Origin: Chloroflexota bacterium
GTDB lineage: Bacteria; Chloroflexota; Anaerolineae; Aggregatilineales; Phototrophicaceae
DNA: 52,009 bases
Assembly: GCA_028875245.1 (NCBI GenBank)
Contig: JAPPEU010000015.1
Location: 1 to 52,009 of the forward strand
Reading direction: 5' to 3'
Below the pieces are notes generated by a model that ran no database searches, was not told where the DNA came from, and was given only the letters and a program-made list of their open reading frames with translations. Shown piece by piece: positions 1 to 8,344 of this stretch (positions within the stretch are counted from its first letter, which is position 1; each line of letters begins with the position of its first letter). Made by a program: the position numbers and the translations under genes.

Positions 1-96
1 CAGATGGTACTGCATTGGAGACGATGTGGGAGAGTATGCCGCCGCCAACACTTCACTCCACTGCCGCGCCCTTTTTTGCGCTTGCTGGTTTTGGGA

Positions 97-1359
97 TCAA
101 ACCGCCGCTTGCGTCAAGAATTGCGTGGCAAACCTGAAGCAATACGCGATCCCCGAAAGCGCGTGAAATCCAAACACTAGCAAAGCGAAGGCCACATTGC
201 GGCTGACACCGAGGCCGAATATGGTGAAGTCTGCATATCCATGTTCACGCTCGCGCGCATGTTGCTGAACCAAAAACAGCAGTGATGCAAACATAAGCAG
301 AAATACCGCGCTGTAACTGCTCCAAATCATGTTGCCGTGCGCAAAGCGCGGCCCCTCTTCGTAAAGCAAGTAGGCTACCGCCAAAGCAACAGCGCATATC
401 ACCCAGGACATCGTTAGATACAAGTGCCGACGCGCTTGCTCGAAATACAGCCAAAACACAACTAAAGGAAACGCCAGTGACAGCAATAGCTGAATGGGGA
501 TGCGCCAATTCGGAATCCAAAACCGCATAAAAGTCAGGAATCCGAAGGCGATATTAGTACCGCCATACTGGTTGTTGAACCCCAGCAGGTAAAACAGCCC
601 CAGCATGAAGATGCCAGGGATGCAAAACCCGGCGACAAACAGAAGCCAGTCCACATGCATGCGCCTGAAAGAACGCCACAGCATTAGCGCGAAGCAGCCC
701 GGCAGAAGAACGAAGATGAAGCTGGGCTTTGCCAAAGCTGACAAAAGCACGACAGCCGCGCTCGACAAAATGATGTGCGTTCTCTGATTCAGGCTGTGAT
801 ACTGCCGACTCTGGAATATCCGCAGTGCAAGCAGCGAGAGCGGAATCACAAAAAGACGGGCCGCAATGCTCGTGGGATTGTGATACGAGATCGGGTTAAT
901 GTAGCCTAGCATGAAGGCATTAGTCCAAATGGTGATCGGCGCCGCGATTGTAAACGCAAATGAGAGCGCCACCAAACTTGAGGCTGGCAAACTGTGGCCC
1001 GCCGCGCGCTTGAGCAAGGCGAAGGCGATTAGGGGCACGGGCAACATCACCAAAAGGATCGCCCACAGCGCTACTGTACTGTGCGGCACAGACGGCGCGA
1101 GCTGGTGAAGCGACAAGAATATCGCGTGATAAAGCACGTGAACAATGTAATCAGTCGAATCTGGAAGCGCGAATGCTATCTCAATTTGCCTGCCAAAATC
1201 CGGCTTGGCCGCCACCGCGCGCGACATGACCGGCAAATATACCAGCAGGCTCAGGAGGAGCAGGAGAATATACGGTCCTGCTTCATTCAGTTTATTGGTC
1301 ATCCGTTGCCGGTGATCGGTTTCCGGGCCGGATCCCGGCGCTCGCGTCATCTGAAGCAT
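97..1359 (-). CDS. Polytopic membrane protein of unknown function
   Basis: I do not recognise a named family. The protein of about 420 residues is strongly hydrophobic, with roughly ten predicted membrane segments, short polar loops and a basic cytoplasmic stretch in the middle. It could be a multi-spanning GT-C-like or polymer-export protein, but no catalytic motif was identified. I chose the ATG at 1359 because an AAGGA-type ribosome binding site lies just upstream. A GTG at 1380 and an ATG at 1302 are alternatives. Its base composition looks more AT-rich than the neighbouring genes, which would fit acquisition by transfer, though I could not measure this. It has no operon partner in the window, and the next gene is divergent. 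Confidence 0.6.
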   Translation of the reverse strand: MLQMTRAPGSGPETDHRQRMTNKLNEAGPYILLLLLSLLVYLPVMSRAVAAKPDFGRQIEIAFALPDSTDYIVHVLYHAIFLSLHQLAPSVPHSTVALWAILLVMLPVPLIAFALLKRAAGHSLPASSLVALSFAFTIAAPITIWTNAFMLGYINPISYHNPTSIAARLFVIPLSLLALRIFQSRQYHSLNQRTHIILSSAAVVLLSALAKPSFIFVLLPGCFALMLWRSFRRMHVDWLLFVAGFCIPGIFMLGLFYLLGFNNQYGGTNIAFGFLTFMRFWIPNWRIPIQLLLSLAFPLVVFWLYFEQARRHLYLTMSWVICAVALAVAYLLYEEGPRFAHGNMIWSSYSAVFLLMFASLLFLVQQHAREREHGYADFTIFGLGVSRNVAFALLVFGFHALSGIAYCFRFATQFLTQAAV

Positions 1360-1776
1360 CGCTTTCCTTCCACTTTGCACATGCTATGGCAACTGTCGTG
1401 TCCATAGCGGTTCGCTTTCATCTTGAAGCTGGATATTGCTGCGATTGTCAGCGTACCGATTCAAGAATTGCCGTCATTGTCCAGCAGCGACCAAGTCCAA
1501 GTATAGTACAGACCGTTAATGTACGCGGTTCAGTTTAGGTTCCGCCCAAAGTATCGTTGCTCCAGCCTCAGCCTGTGATCGGAATTCGACAAGGCAGCTT
1601 GAAGCCGCTGGCGCCATGGGTAATAATGTATTCTAAATGAGTGTGTCTGCTATACAACTTTGATGAACAACGCCTGTCTGACATTCCAGCAGGGCAAGGA
1701 CGCAGGTTAAGAAATGAGCTAACATGCGCTTTGTACATGCGCGCCATCACGAACATGTGAACGGAAGCAGTGGGAA
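1360..1776. other. Intergenic region without a recognisable gene
   Basis: About 417 bases lie between the minus-strand membrane protein and the plus-strand DUF2007 gene. It is more AT-rich than its surroundings and must hold the promoters of two divergent genes. I saw no convincing -35/-10 pair, RNA gene, terminator or repeat. The one short open frame on the minus strand (1568-1756) has no coding signal. Confidence 0.5.
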
Positions 1777-2115
1777 ATGAGTTTGCGGAAACGAGACGGT
1801 GGTGTGACGGGCCCCGACTGGATCGCCGTCTACATCACACATAACCTGCCGGAGGCGCACATCATCGCCGGCAAGCTGCGCGCCTACGAAATTCCCGCCA
1901 TGATCCATAAAGAGGCGGGCGCGGCGGCTATCGGCATCACCCTCGGCAATCTTGGCGAGATCAAAGTCCTCGTCTCGCCGGCGGATTACGAACGCGCAGC
2001 TGATGTCCTTTTTCCTGCGCCCGCGGATCAAATCGAAGCGAGCAATGAAAAAGTCCGGCTGATTTGGCAAGATGACGATGACGCGCCCAAGCCCGATGAC
2101 AATGAAGAAGAATGA
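1777..2115 (+). CDS. DUF2007 domain protein (putative signal-transducing protein)
   Basis: This small protein (112 residues) has the DUF2007 layout: a segment resembling VYITHNLPEAHIIAGKLRAY at residues 18-37, then a region with an EAGA motif followed by a glycine-rich turn, and the terminal pattern VLVSPADYERA. An acidic tail of about 20 residues follows. Members of this family are small cytoplasmic proteins with a ferredoxin-like fold and no settled function. The stop overlaps the start of the next gene (2102), so the two are probably translated together. The start is the ATG at 1777; its upstream GGGAA is a weak ribosome binding site. The family assignment is from pattern memory. Confidence 0.75.
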   Translation: MSLRKRDGGVTGPDWIAVYITHNLPEAHIIAGKLRAYEIPAMIHKEAGAAAIGITLGNLGEIKVLVSPADYERAADVLFPAPADQIEASNEKVRLIWQDDDDAPKPDDNEEE

Positions 2116-3070
2116 CACCCTGACGCGTGTTCCCGGCATCAAGGTCGGGCATTACACCGATGTGGACGCAATCACCGGCTGCACAGTGGTCAGATGCCCG
2201 CCCAAGACAGTCGGCGCCGTCGATGTGCGTGGCGGCGCGCCCGGTACGCGAGAGACCGACATGCTGCAGGCGCATAATCTCGTAGAAGAGGTCACCGCGG
2301 TCCTGTTATCGGGCGGAAGCGCTTTCGGCCTGGCAAGCGCCGATGGGGTCATGCGCTGGCATGTTGAACGCGGACTGGGCTATCAATCGAGGAGCGGCGT
2401 AGTCGTGCCCATTGTGCCGGCGGCTATTCTGTTTGATTTGACTATCGGCGAGCCCGGAGTCCGTCCGGATGCCGCTGCCGGTTATCAAGCCTGTGAGGCG
2501 GCCACAAGCGATCCTGTGCCCATGGGCAGCGTTGGCGCCGGCACGGGCGCGCGGGTCGCTGCAATCCGGGGCGATGAGCGGGCCAGCAAAGGCGGCATTG
2601 GCTCGGCGGCGATCACATTGCCCGGGGGCTTGGTGGTGGCGGCGTTGATGGCGGTGAACGCGGTCGGCAACGTGATTGACGAGAATGGCCAGATCATCGC
2701 CGGCCTGCGATCGGCGGAGGGAAAGGGCTTCGATTCGGTCCTGGCGGCGATGATCGAGATGATGAACGAGCCGTCTGCTGTTCCGGCCGATGAAAACACC
2801 GTGATTGGCGTTGTCGCTACCAATGGCGAGCTGAACAAGGCCCAGGCGCAAAAGGTCGCCCAGATGGCTCATGATGGTTTGGCGCGCGCTGTGAGTCCCT
2901 CGCACACGATGTTTGACGGGGATACCATCTTTGCGCTGGCCACCGGCCAGGTCGCTGCCGACCCGACAGTTGCAGGCGCCTGCGCCGCTGAGATGGTCGC
3001 GCTGGCCATCCGCCGCGCCGTGCGGCATGCGACGACGCTGGGCGGCGTCCGCGCGATTTCCGACGGCTAG
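2102..3070 (+). CDS. P1/S58 family N-terminal-nucleophile hydrolase (DmpA / nylon-oligomer hydrolase type)
   Basis: The protein of 322 residues begins with LTRVPGIKVGHYTD, typical of the DmpA/P1 (S58) family. These enzymes cut themselves into two chains and use the new N-terminal residue as nucleophile. The segment before VIGVVAT contains Asn232-Thr233, where the family cleaves, and FDGD (Asp272, Asp274) follows 39 and 41 residues later. As I recall, these are the same spacings as Thr267, Asp306 and Asp308 of the 6-aminohexanoate-oligomer hydrolase NylC. A threonine nucleophile, rather than the serine of DmpA, puts it on the NylC side. The start at 2102 fits the family N-terminus; an ATG at 2072 is also in frame. 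There is no signal peptide, so it is probably cytoplasmic. The natural substrate is unknown, with amino-acid amides or small cyclic or linear amides possible. Confidence 0.85.
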   Translation: MKKNDTLTRVPGIKVGHYTDVDAITGCTVVRCPPKTVGAVDVRGGAPGTRETDMLQAHNLVEEVTAVLLSGGSAFGLASADGVMRWHVERGLGYQSRSGVVVPIVPAAILFDLTIGEPGVRPDAAAGYQACEAATSDPVPMGSVGAGTGARVAAIRGDERASKGGIGSAAITLPGGLVVAALMAVNAVGNVIDENGQIIAGLRSAEGKGFDSVLAAMIEMMNEPSAVPADENTVIGVVATNGELNKAQAQKVAQMAHDGLARAVSPSHTMFDGDTIFALATGQVAADPTVAGACAAEMVALAIRRAVRHATTLGGVRAISDG

Positions 3071-3306
3071 CCTCTCGCCTCCCCTGGCGGCGAAGACATT
3101 CTGCATTCTCGCGCGGATGAGATGACTGAAAGCTGCGCCGGGCGTCGAGCCCAATGCTGCATCAAGGCGCGTCAAAAAACTATGGATGCTCAGGCCGGTT
3201 GCCGCGCGGCAAATCATGATGTTTAAAGGACCTGCCAAAAGACTTAACATAGATTTAGTCGCCTTCGAGTAGGCTGAATGCATTGTCGATTGCATAATGG
3301 ATAACG

Positions 3307-4005
3307 ATGGACGCTAAGAAGATTCTCATTGTCGAAGACGACGACAAGCTGATCGCCAACCTCGCCGACAAGCTGCGGGCGGCGGGCTATGATGTGGCGA
3401 CGGCTCTTGATGGCGAAACCGGCTGGGACATGGCGCGCAGTGACATCTACGACTTAATCGTTCTGGACATCATGCTGCCCGGCTTGGACGGCATTTCGCT
3501 TTGCAAACTAATTCGCAATGACGCCGGCTCCGCCTATGTGCCGATAATTATGCTGACAGCGCGAGGGACTGAGCATGACAAGATTCAGGGTTTGGATACC
3601 GGGGCGGATGACTACATCGTCAAGCCTTTCAGTTTGGGTGAATTCTTGTCCCGCGTAGGTGCGCAAATGCGCCGCCCAGCGCCCGGCCGCGGCTTGAAGC
3701 AGGATGAACTGACCGCGGGCGACTTGCGCCTGGATTTCACTGCGCGCCGCGCCTTTAGAGCTGAAGAAGAGATCAAGCTCAGCAACAAAGAATTCGACTT
3801 GTTGGCTTTGTTCATGCGAAACAAGAATGCCGTATTGTCGCGGGACTTTATCTTGACCAATGTCTGGGGGCAGGATTACTTTCCCATGGATAAGCGGACC
3901 GTCGATGTGCATATCCGCTGGCTGCGGGAAAAAATCGAGGAAAACCCCTCAAGCCCGGAGCGCATCAGCACGGTTCGCGGCATAGGCTACCGCTTCGAGG
4001 GCTGA
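3307..4005 (+). CDS. OmpR/PhoB family response regulator
   Basis: This 232-residue protein has two domains. The receiver (residues 1-120) has acidic residues Asp11-Asp12, phosphoacceptor Asp54 in VLDIMLPG, Thr84 and Lys106 in the KPF turn. The C-terminal winged helix (about 135-230) ends in VRGIGYRFEG, as usual for OmpR-type regulators. It is followed after two bases by the histidine kinase gene, so the two form one operon and signalling pair. The ATG at 3307 gives a standard N-terminus. The signal and the target genes are not evident. The riboflavin importer downstream has its own promoter and riboswitch and need not be a target. Confidence 0.93.
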   Translation: MDAKKILIVEDDDKLIANLADKLRAAGYDVATALDGETGWDMARSDIYDLIVLDIMLPGLDGISLCKLIRNDAGSAYVPIIMLTARGTEHDKIQGLDTGADDYIVKPFSLGEFLSRVGAQMRRPAPGRGLKQDELTAGDLRLDFTARRAFRAEEEIKLSNKEFDLLALFMRNKNAVLSRDFILTNVWGQDYFPMDKRTVDVHIRWLREKIEENPSSPERISTVRGIGYRFEG

Positions 4006-4007
4006 GG

Positions 4008-5267
4008 ATGGATCCGTTTCTTTCAGCCGCGCTCGTCCTCGCTGCCGGTCTGGCATATTGCGCTTATCGTCAGCGCCGCTCGTTGAAGGCGCATCGCTCG
4101 GTTATTGCTAAACGCGATGCTGAGATTGGCCGGCTCAAGTCGCAGTTGACGGCGGTCGAACGCGAAAATGAAGATAGCCGGGCACTCTACTCGACGAATT
4201 TAGATGTCGTCTTTGACCTGCTGCTGCTGCTCGATGAAAACTTGGCGCTCGCCACGGTCAATCGGCCGGCCGCGCGTCTGTTTGCCGGGCCGAATCCGAT
4301 CGGCAAGAGGCTTTCCGATGTCACTGATTCTTCCGAGTTGCTCAATCTGGTTCAAGTGGCATTGCTGGAAGAAGAAAGCGTCGAGGAACAATTCGTCATC
4401 ATGGGCAGCAATTACCGAGCTCGAGCGCAGGTCATCAATTATGACAAGGGCCGCCGTTATGTCGGCGTCGCCCTGCAAGACATTACCGATCTGGTCAATT
4501 TGAATCGCGCCCGCCGGGATTTGGTCGCCAACATCTCGCATGAGCTGCGCACGCCAATTACGCGAATCCGCTTGATCATCGAGGGCTTGTTCCTGGAAGC
4601 GGACAAACCGAAGCGGAAAGCCAGCATACAATCACTCAAAGAAATCGCCATGGAAACTGACGCCCTGCTTTGGCTGGCGCAGGACCTGCTCGATCTGTCG
4701 ATGATCGAGTCTGGCGAGGCGATTCTGCGCTTGGTCAAAACCCCGCTGCGGACTGTTGTGGATGAAGCGATGGAACGGCTCGAGTCGCAGGCGGCGATGA
4801 AAGAGCTCACCATCGTAAGCCACGTGCCGCAGAAATATGACGTCCTTTGCGATGCCGATCAATTGAAGCGAGTATTCGGCAATTTGATACATAACGCGAT
4901 CAAATGGTCGCCCAAAGGCGAGGCGATTACCATCACCGCGGCCGAGCAGGCGGAGGAAATCACCGTCTCTGTGTTCGACAACGGGCCCGGCGTCCCGGAA
5001 GATCTTCGACGTCGCGTGTTTGAACGCTTTTACCAGGCTGATCTGTCCCGCTCCGGCGACGAAGGCGCCGGCCTGGGGCTGGCGATTTGCAAGCATATCA
5101 TTGAAGCCCACGGCGGGCGCATCTGGGCGGAAGGCAACAGCCAGGGAAACGGTGGTCATTTTCTCTTTACTTTGCTGAAGGCTGACGCCAGTTTTCAGCA
5201 TGATGTTTCCATGACCGAAAGCAACCCGCCGCGCGAGGCCGTCTCTGAGCCCCTCCCTCTGAATTAG
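4008..5267 (+). CDS. PAS-containing sensor histidine kinase
   Basis: This 419-residue protein starts with a single membrane segment (about residues 4-20) followed by a basic helix and a short coiled coil. A PAS-like domain comes next (about 62-165). The dimerisation/phosphotransfer domain has His178 in the motif NISHELRTP, and the ATP-binding domain shows N-box NLIHNAIKWSP, the D-N-G-P-G box and GAGLGLAICKHI. The order resembles PhoR-type kinases that lack a large external sensor, so the input is probably sensed in the cytoplasm or membrane. It directly follows its response regulator. A tail of about 25 residues beyond the ATPase domain has no recognised function. Confidence 0.92.
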   Translation: MDPFLSAALVLAAGLAYCAYRQRRSLKAHRSVIAKRDAEIGRLKSQLTAVERENEDSRALYSTNLDVVFDLLLLLDENLALATVNRPAARLFAGPNPIGKRLSDVTDSSELLNLVQVALLEEESVEEQFVIMGSNYRARAQVINYDKGRRYVGVALQDITDLVNLNRARRDLVANISHELRTPITRIRLIIEGLFLEADKPKRKASIQSLKEIAMETDALLWLAQDLLDLSMIESGEAILRLVKTPLRTVVDEAMERLESQAAMKELTIVSHVPQKYDVLCDADQLKRVFGNLIHNAIKWSPKGEAITITAAEQAEEITVSVFDNGPGVPEDLRRRVFERFYQADLSRSGDEGAGLGLAICKHIIEAHGGRIWAEGNSQGNGGHFLFTLLKADASFQHDVSMTESNPPREAVSEPLPLN

Positions 5268-5268
5268 A

Positions 5269-5296
5269 TTGAATTCGCTCGAAAACTTGCTATACT
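5269..5296 (+). promoter_or_regulatory. Sigma-70-like promoter of the riboflavin importer
   Basis: A -35 box TTGAAT (5269-5274) and a -10 box TATACT (5291-5296) are separated by 16 bases. Transcription would start near 5303, about 15 bases before the riboswitch. The promoter lies right after the kinase stop codon, so the importer can be expressed independently of the two-component operon. Confidence 0.65.
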
Positions 5297-5317
5297 GAAC
5301 TCGCAGATAATGCAGAC

Positions 5318-5464
5318 CAACCTTCGGGGCAGGGTGGAAGTCCCTACCGGCGGTGATGCATGTTCCAACATGCCAAGCCCGTGACCCTGAGCAACGGCGA
5401 GTTGCGCAGGTGGATTCCGGTGAGATTCCGGAGCCGACGGTGAAAGTCCGGATGGGAGAAGGGT
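5318..5464 (+). ncRNA. FMN riboswitch (RFN element)
   Basis: The conserved blocks of the RFN element appear in order. They are CTTCGGGGCAGGGTGGAAG with CCCTACCGGCGGTGAT at 5322-5356, a variable arm, AGCCCGTGACC near 5377, GGTGGATTCCGGTGAGATTC, GCCGACGGTGAAAGTC, and GGATGGGAGAAGGG at 5450-5463. The first and last blocks (ACCTTC / GAAGGG) close the P1 helix. This RNA class binds flavin mononucleotide and normally represses flavin synthesis or uptake genes. Here it precedes an ABC importer, which points to riboflavin or a flavin precursor as the substrate. Confidence 0.95.
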
Positions 5465-5551
5465 GAGCGGGCTGTCGCTGGCGGCTTGCCTGGTTGATAT
5501 ACGAAAGCGCTGTGAGTTGCCGCTTGCGCTCGGCTGGCCGCGCCGTATATT

Positions 5552-5583
5552 GTCCTTCCCCATCATATTCCCCGCGGAAGGAC
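5552..5583 (+). promoter_or_regulatory. Ribosome-binding-site sequestering hairpin (riboswitch expression platform)
   Basis: GTCCTTCC (5552-5559) and GGAAGGAC (5576-5583) are perfect 8-bp complements around a 16-base loop. The 3' arm is the ribosome binding site of the permease gene, whose ATG is at 5587. Folding of this hairpin would block translation. The 3' P1 strand of the riboswitch (GAAGG) could pair with CCTTC in the 5' arm, giving the alternative open form when FMN is absent. The hairpin is seen directly. The switching model is inference. No U-tract follows, so control looks translational. Confidence 0.75.
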
Positions 5584-5586
5584 GAC

Positions 5587-6408
5587 ATGGGCAAGAAGGG
5601 CAATACCTCTTTCCAAGAGCGAGCATCAGATTTGCCGATCCATATCGGCGCCACGCTGCGGCGTCTGTCGCCCATCCTGGCGCTAGGCTGTCTGCTGCTG
5701 CTTTGGCAGTTCATCAGCGAACGCGAGCTCATTTCTCATATTCTCGTGCCGCCGCCGCGCGCCGTATACCTGGCTTTTGTCGAAGCGCTTGGCGATGGTC
5801 GATTGCCAAAGCATGCCTTCGTCACGCTGGAAGAAATGCTCTACGGTCTGCTGCTGGGTGTGGGCATAGGGCTGGCCGTTGGCTATGCAATCGCCAAGCT
5901 GCCGCTGCTGGAATACATCCTGGCGCCGATCATTGTCGGCTTTCAGTCGACGCCCATTGTCGCCTACGCGCCCCTCTTGGTCATTTGGTTTGGATCGGGG
6001 CCCACCAGCAAAGTGGTAACTACCGCGGTGATCGTTTTCTTCCCGACTCTTGTGAATACGATTGTCGGCATCCGCGGCGTGTCGCCGAACCTTCGAGACA
6101 TGATGCGCTCGCTGAAGGCGGGGCGCTGGCAAATGTTTCGCCACCTGGAAGCGCCCTCTGCGCTGCCGGTCATTCTTGCCGGTCTCAAGACCAGCGCCAC
6201 GCTGGCTGTCATCGGCGCAGTCGTCGGCGAATTCGTCAGCCAGGGCAGTGGCTTGGGTTACCTGGTTACATCGGCGCGCAATCTTTATGATACGCCGCTG
6301 GTGATTGTCGCTGTGCTGACGATGACGGCTATTTCCTTGTCTCTTTATGGACTTGTTGGCTTTGTGGAGTGGCGTTTTCTGGTTTGGCAGCGCCGCTCCA
6401 GTATGTAA
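5587..6408 (+). CDS. ribX: ABC transporter permease, probable riboflavin importer (RibX type)
   Basis: This 273-residue inner-membrane permease is of the SsuC/TauC/ThiX family, with about six membrane segments. The conserved cytoplasmic EAA-type loop lies around residues 175-205 (LKAGRWQMFRHLEAP followed by ALPVILAGL). The start is the ATG at 5587 because GGAAGG precedes it by a few bases; upstream in-frame codons lie inside the riboswitch platform. It is the first gene of a three-gene operon (permease, binding protein, ATPase) under an FMN riboswitch. Transporters of this composition, named RibXY in Chloroflexi and other phyla, were predicted to import riboflavin from exactly this context. 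Without the riboswitch one would call it a nitrate/sulfonate/pyrimidine-type permease. Confidence 0.85.
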   Translation: MGKKGNTSFQERASDLPIHIGATLRRLSPILALGCLLLLWQFISERELISHILVPPPRAVYLAFVEALGDGRLPKHAFVTLEEMLYGLLLGVGIGLAVGYAIAKLPLLEYILAPIIVGFQSTPIVAYAPLLVIWFGSGPTSKVVTTAVIVFFPTLVNTIVGIRGVSPNLRDMMRSLKAGRWQMFRHLEAPSALPVILAGLKTSATLAVIGAVVGEFVSQGSGLGYLVTSARNLYDTPLVIVAVLTMTAISLSLYGLVGFVEWRFLVWQRRSSM

Positions 6409-6437
6409 TTTGCCTTGCTAGAGGAGAACCCCTTGCC

Positions 6438-7571
6438 ATGCTGAATCTCATCCGCATTATTCTTTTCGCCGCTCTGTCGCTGGCGATTCCCGCCTCCGCG
6501 CAGGACGAAGCGCAAGATGAACGCATACTTCTGACCTTCATCCCCAATGTGCAGTTCGCTCCTTTTTACGTCGGCATCGAAAGCGGTTATTTCGCCGATG
6601 CCGGATTCAATGTGGCCCTGGATCACCTGCAAGAACCGGAGGTTTTGGATCTCGTTGCAGTCGGCCAGGCGAAGTTTGGCATCGTCAGCGGCGAGCAGGT
6701 CATCCTCGCCCGGGCGCGCGATCGTGATGTGGTCTACGTATTCGAGTGGTTCCAGCAGTACCCGGTCGGCTTGGTCTATGACAGCTCGCGGGATTTGAGC
6801 GAACTCGACAGCCTGCGCGGAATGGCCATCGGCATCCCCGGTCGCTTCGGCGCGAGCTACAGCGGGCTGACGACTTTGCTGGGCAGCGCCGGACTTTCGG
6901 AAGCGGATGTGGATCTGCGGGAAATCGGCTTCAATGCGCCGGAGGTATTTTGCCTGGGCGTCGTCGATGCCGCCATCGTCTATGTCAACAATGAACCGCT
7001 GCAGATACAGAATTTGGCATCCGCCGGTGAATGTGGAGACTTGGCCGAAGTCGATGTGGTCACGGTCGCGTCAAAGGTCGACCTGGTCTCGAATGGTTTG
7101 ATTGTCAGCCGGGCGCATCTGGAAGCGGATCCCGCTGAGGTGGCGCGCATGGTCGATGGGCTGGCAAAAGCGCTGCAAGCCGTCATTGATAATCCGGCGG
7201 CGGCTTACCTCGCCAGCCTGAACCATGTGGAGGGCCTGCCGGCGGACGATGCGTTGTTGCGCGCTCTGCAAGCGGCTTCCGCTGGGCAGGCTGAGTTTCT
7301 CTCGGCGAAGCCGGGCCGGGAAGACATCGCGCAGGCGCGCCGGCAGCTGGCGGCGGATTTGGCCGAGCAGTTCGACAATACAACATTGGCGCAGTTTAAC
7401 GTCTTGCTGCATACCATCGAATTGTGGGATGCCGAAGTCCTGGGTTACAGTGACCTAGAATCATGGCAAGCGATGAGCGACACGCTGTCGGCGATGGGCT
7501 TTCTCGATTCAGGCTCGGTAGATCTGCAGGGCGCATTCACGAACAGATTCATAGCAAGGCATGCCGAGTGA
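6438..7571 (+). CDS. ribY: NMT1/THI5-like substrate-binding protein, probable riboflavin importer (RibY type)
   Basis: A 377-residue exported binding protein. A signal peptide covers about residues 1-22 (ending in AIPASAQ), followed by the NMT1/THI5-like fold, recognisable from LTFIPNVQFAPFYVGIESGYF and from the repeated pattern around KFGIVSGEQVILARARD. Proteins of this family bind small heterocycles such as pyrimidine precursors of thiamine, and in FMN-riboswitch operons they are assigned to riboflavin. The start is the ATG at 6438, with GAGGAGAA about 12 bases upstream; an earlier in-frame ATG at 6369 would lie inside the permease gene. The stop overlaps the GTG start of the ATPase gene by four bases, so the two are translationally coupled. 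Confidence 0.85.
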   Translation: MLNLIRIILFAALSLAIPASAQDEAQDERILLTFIPNVQFAPFYVGIESGYFADAGFNVALDHLQEPEVLDLVAVGQAKFGIVSGEQVILARARDRDVVYVFEWFQQYPVGLVYDSSRDLSELDSLRGMAIGIPGRFGASYSGLTTLLGSAGLSEADVDLREIGFNAPEVFCLGVVDAAIVYVNNEPLQIQNLASAGECGDLAEVDVVTVASKVDLVSNGLIVSRAHLEADPAEVARMVDGLAKALQAVIDNPAAAYLASLNHVEGLPADDALLRALQAASAGQAEFLSAKPGREDIAQARRQLAADLAEQFDNTTLAQFNVLLHTIELWDAEVLGYSDLESWQAMSDTLSAMGFLDSGSVDLQGAFTNRFIARHAE

Positions 7572-8329
7572 GGCTGAGCCTGCGCGAACTCTCCGTCGTC
7601 TTTCGGGGTCCCGATGGCGGCCGGCTGCCCGCTTTGGGTCCAATCTCATTCGAAGTGGCCGCTGAAGAGTTCGTTTGCGTCGTGGGTCCCTCCGGCTGCG
7701 GCAAGAGCACCTTGATACGCGCCTTGGCGGGCTTGCAGCTTCCGTCGTCGGGCCAAGCCCTCTGTGACGGCGACCTCATTGACCGGCCCATGCAGCGCTT
7801 CGCCATCATGTTCCAGGATGCGAACTTAATGCCCTGGCGAACTGTCCTGGACAATATCGCCTTGCCCTTGGAGATCGCCGGCATATCGCGCGCCGAGCGG
7901 CATAAAACCGTCCGGAAACTGCTCCCGCAGCTCCACCTGGAGAGCTTTGCGCTGGCTTATCCGGCCGAGCTTTCAGGCGGCATGTCCCAACGCGTCGCGC
8001 TCGGGCGCGTCATCGTGCAAAATCCGCGCGTCTGGCTGCTGGATGAACCCTTTGGCGCGCTCGACGCTTTGACGCGGGAAAAACTCAGCCTGGAATTGCT
8101 GCGTCTTCGGCGGCGCAATTTGCAGACCGTGATTATGGTTACGCACGACATCAGCGAGGCGGTCTTGCTGGCGGATCGCGTCATTGTCATGTCGCGCAGG
8201 CCGGGGCGACTGGTCGCCGATATTCGGGTGGATTTGCCCCGCCCCCGCTTGCCGGAGATGATATTTGACGAGAAGTTCCTGCAGCTTGCGAAGCGGGTGC
8301 GAGCCGAAATTGAATCGCTCGGGGCTTAA
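7568..8329 (+). CDS. ABC transporter ATPase of the riboflavin importer operon
   Basis: A 253-residue nucleotide-binding subunit with Walker A GPSGCGKST (residues 40-48), a Q-loop in MFQDANLMPW, signature LSGGMSQR, Walker B VWLLDEPFGALD and the switch histidine in VTHDISEA. It belongs to the SsuB/TauB/ThiZ group. I chose the GTG at 7568, which overlaps the preceding stop as GTGA; an ATG at 7463 would lie deep inside the binding-protein gene and adds no conserved sequence. It completes the importer, so unlike the other two ABC loci of this window this one is self-sufficient. Confidence 0.9.
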   Translation: MRLSLRELSVVFRGPDGGRLPALGPISFEVAAEEFVCVVGPSGCGKSTLIRALAGLQLPSSGQALCDGDLIDRPMQRFAIMFQDANLMPWRTVLDNIALPLEIAGISRAERHKTVRKLLPQLHLESFALAYPAELSGGMSQRVALGRVIVQNPRVWLLDEPFGALDALTREKLSLELLRLRRRNLQTVIMVTHDISEAVLLADRVIVMSRRPGRLVADIRVDLPRPRLPEMIFDEKFLQLAKRVRAEIESLGA

Positions 8330-8344
8330 AGCGCGCTGCCCCAT

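Noticed and set aside
1..96. Possible partial gene at the left edge of the window
   Set aside because: The stretch is too short, and no frame gives a recognisable C-terminal or N-terminal segment.
4632..5732. A 366-codon open frame opposite the histidine kinase and riboswitch
   Set aside because: It runs through the kinase ATPase domain, the promoter and the FMN riboswitch, all of which are supported by conserved motifs on the plus strand.
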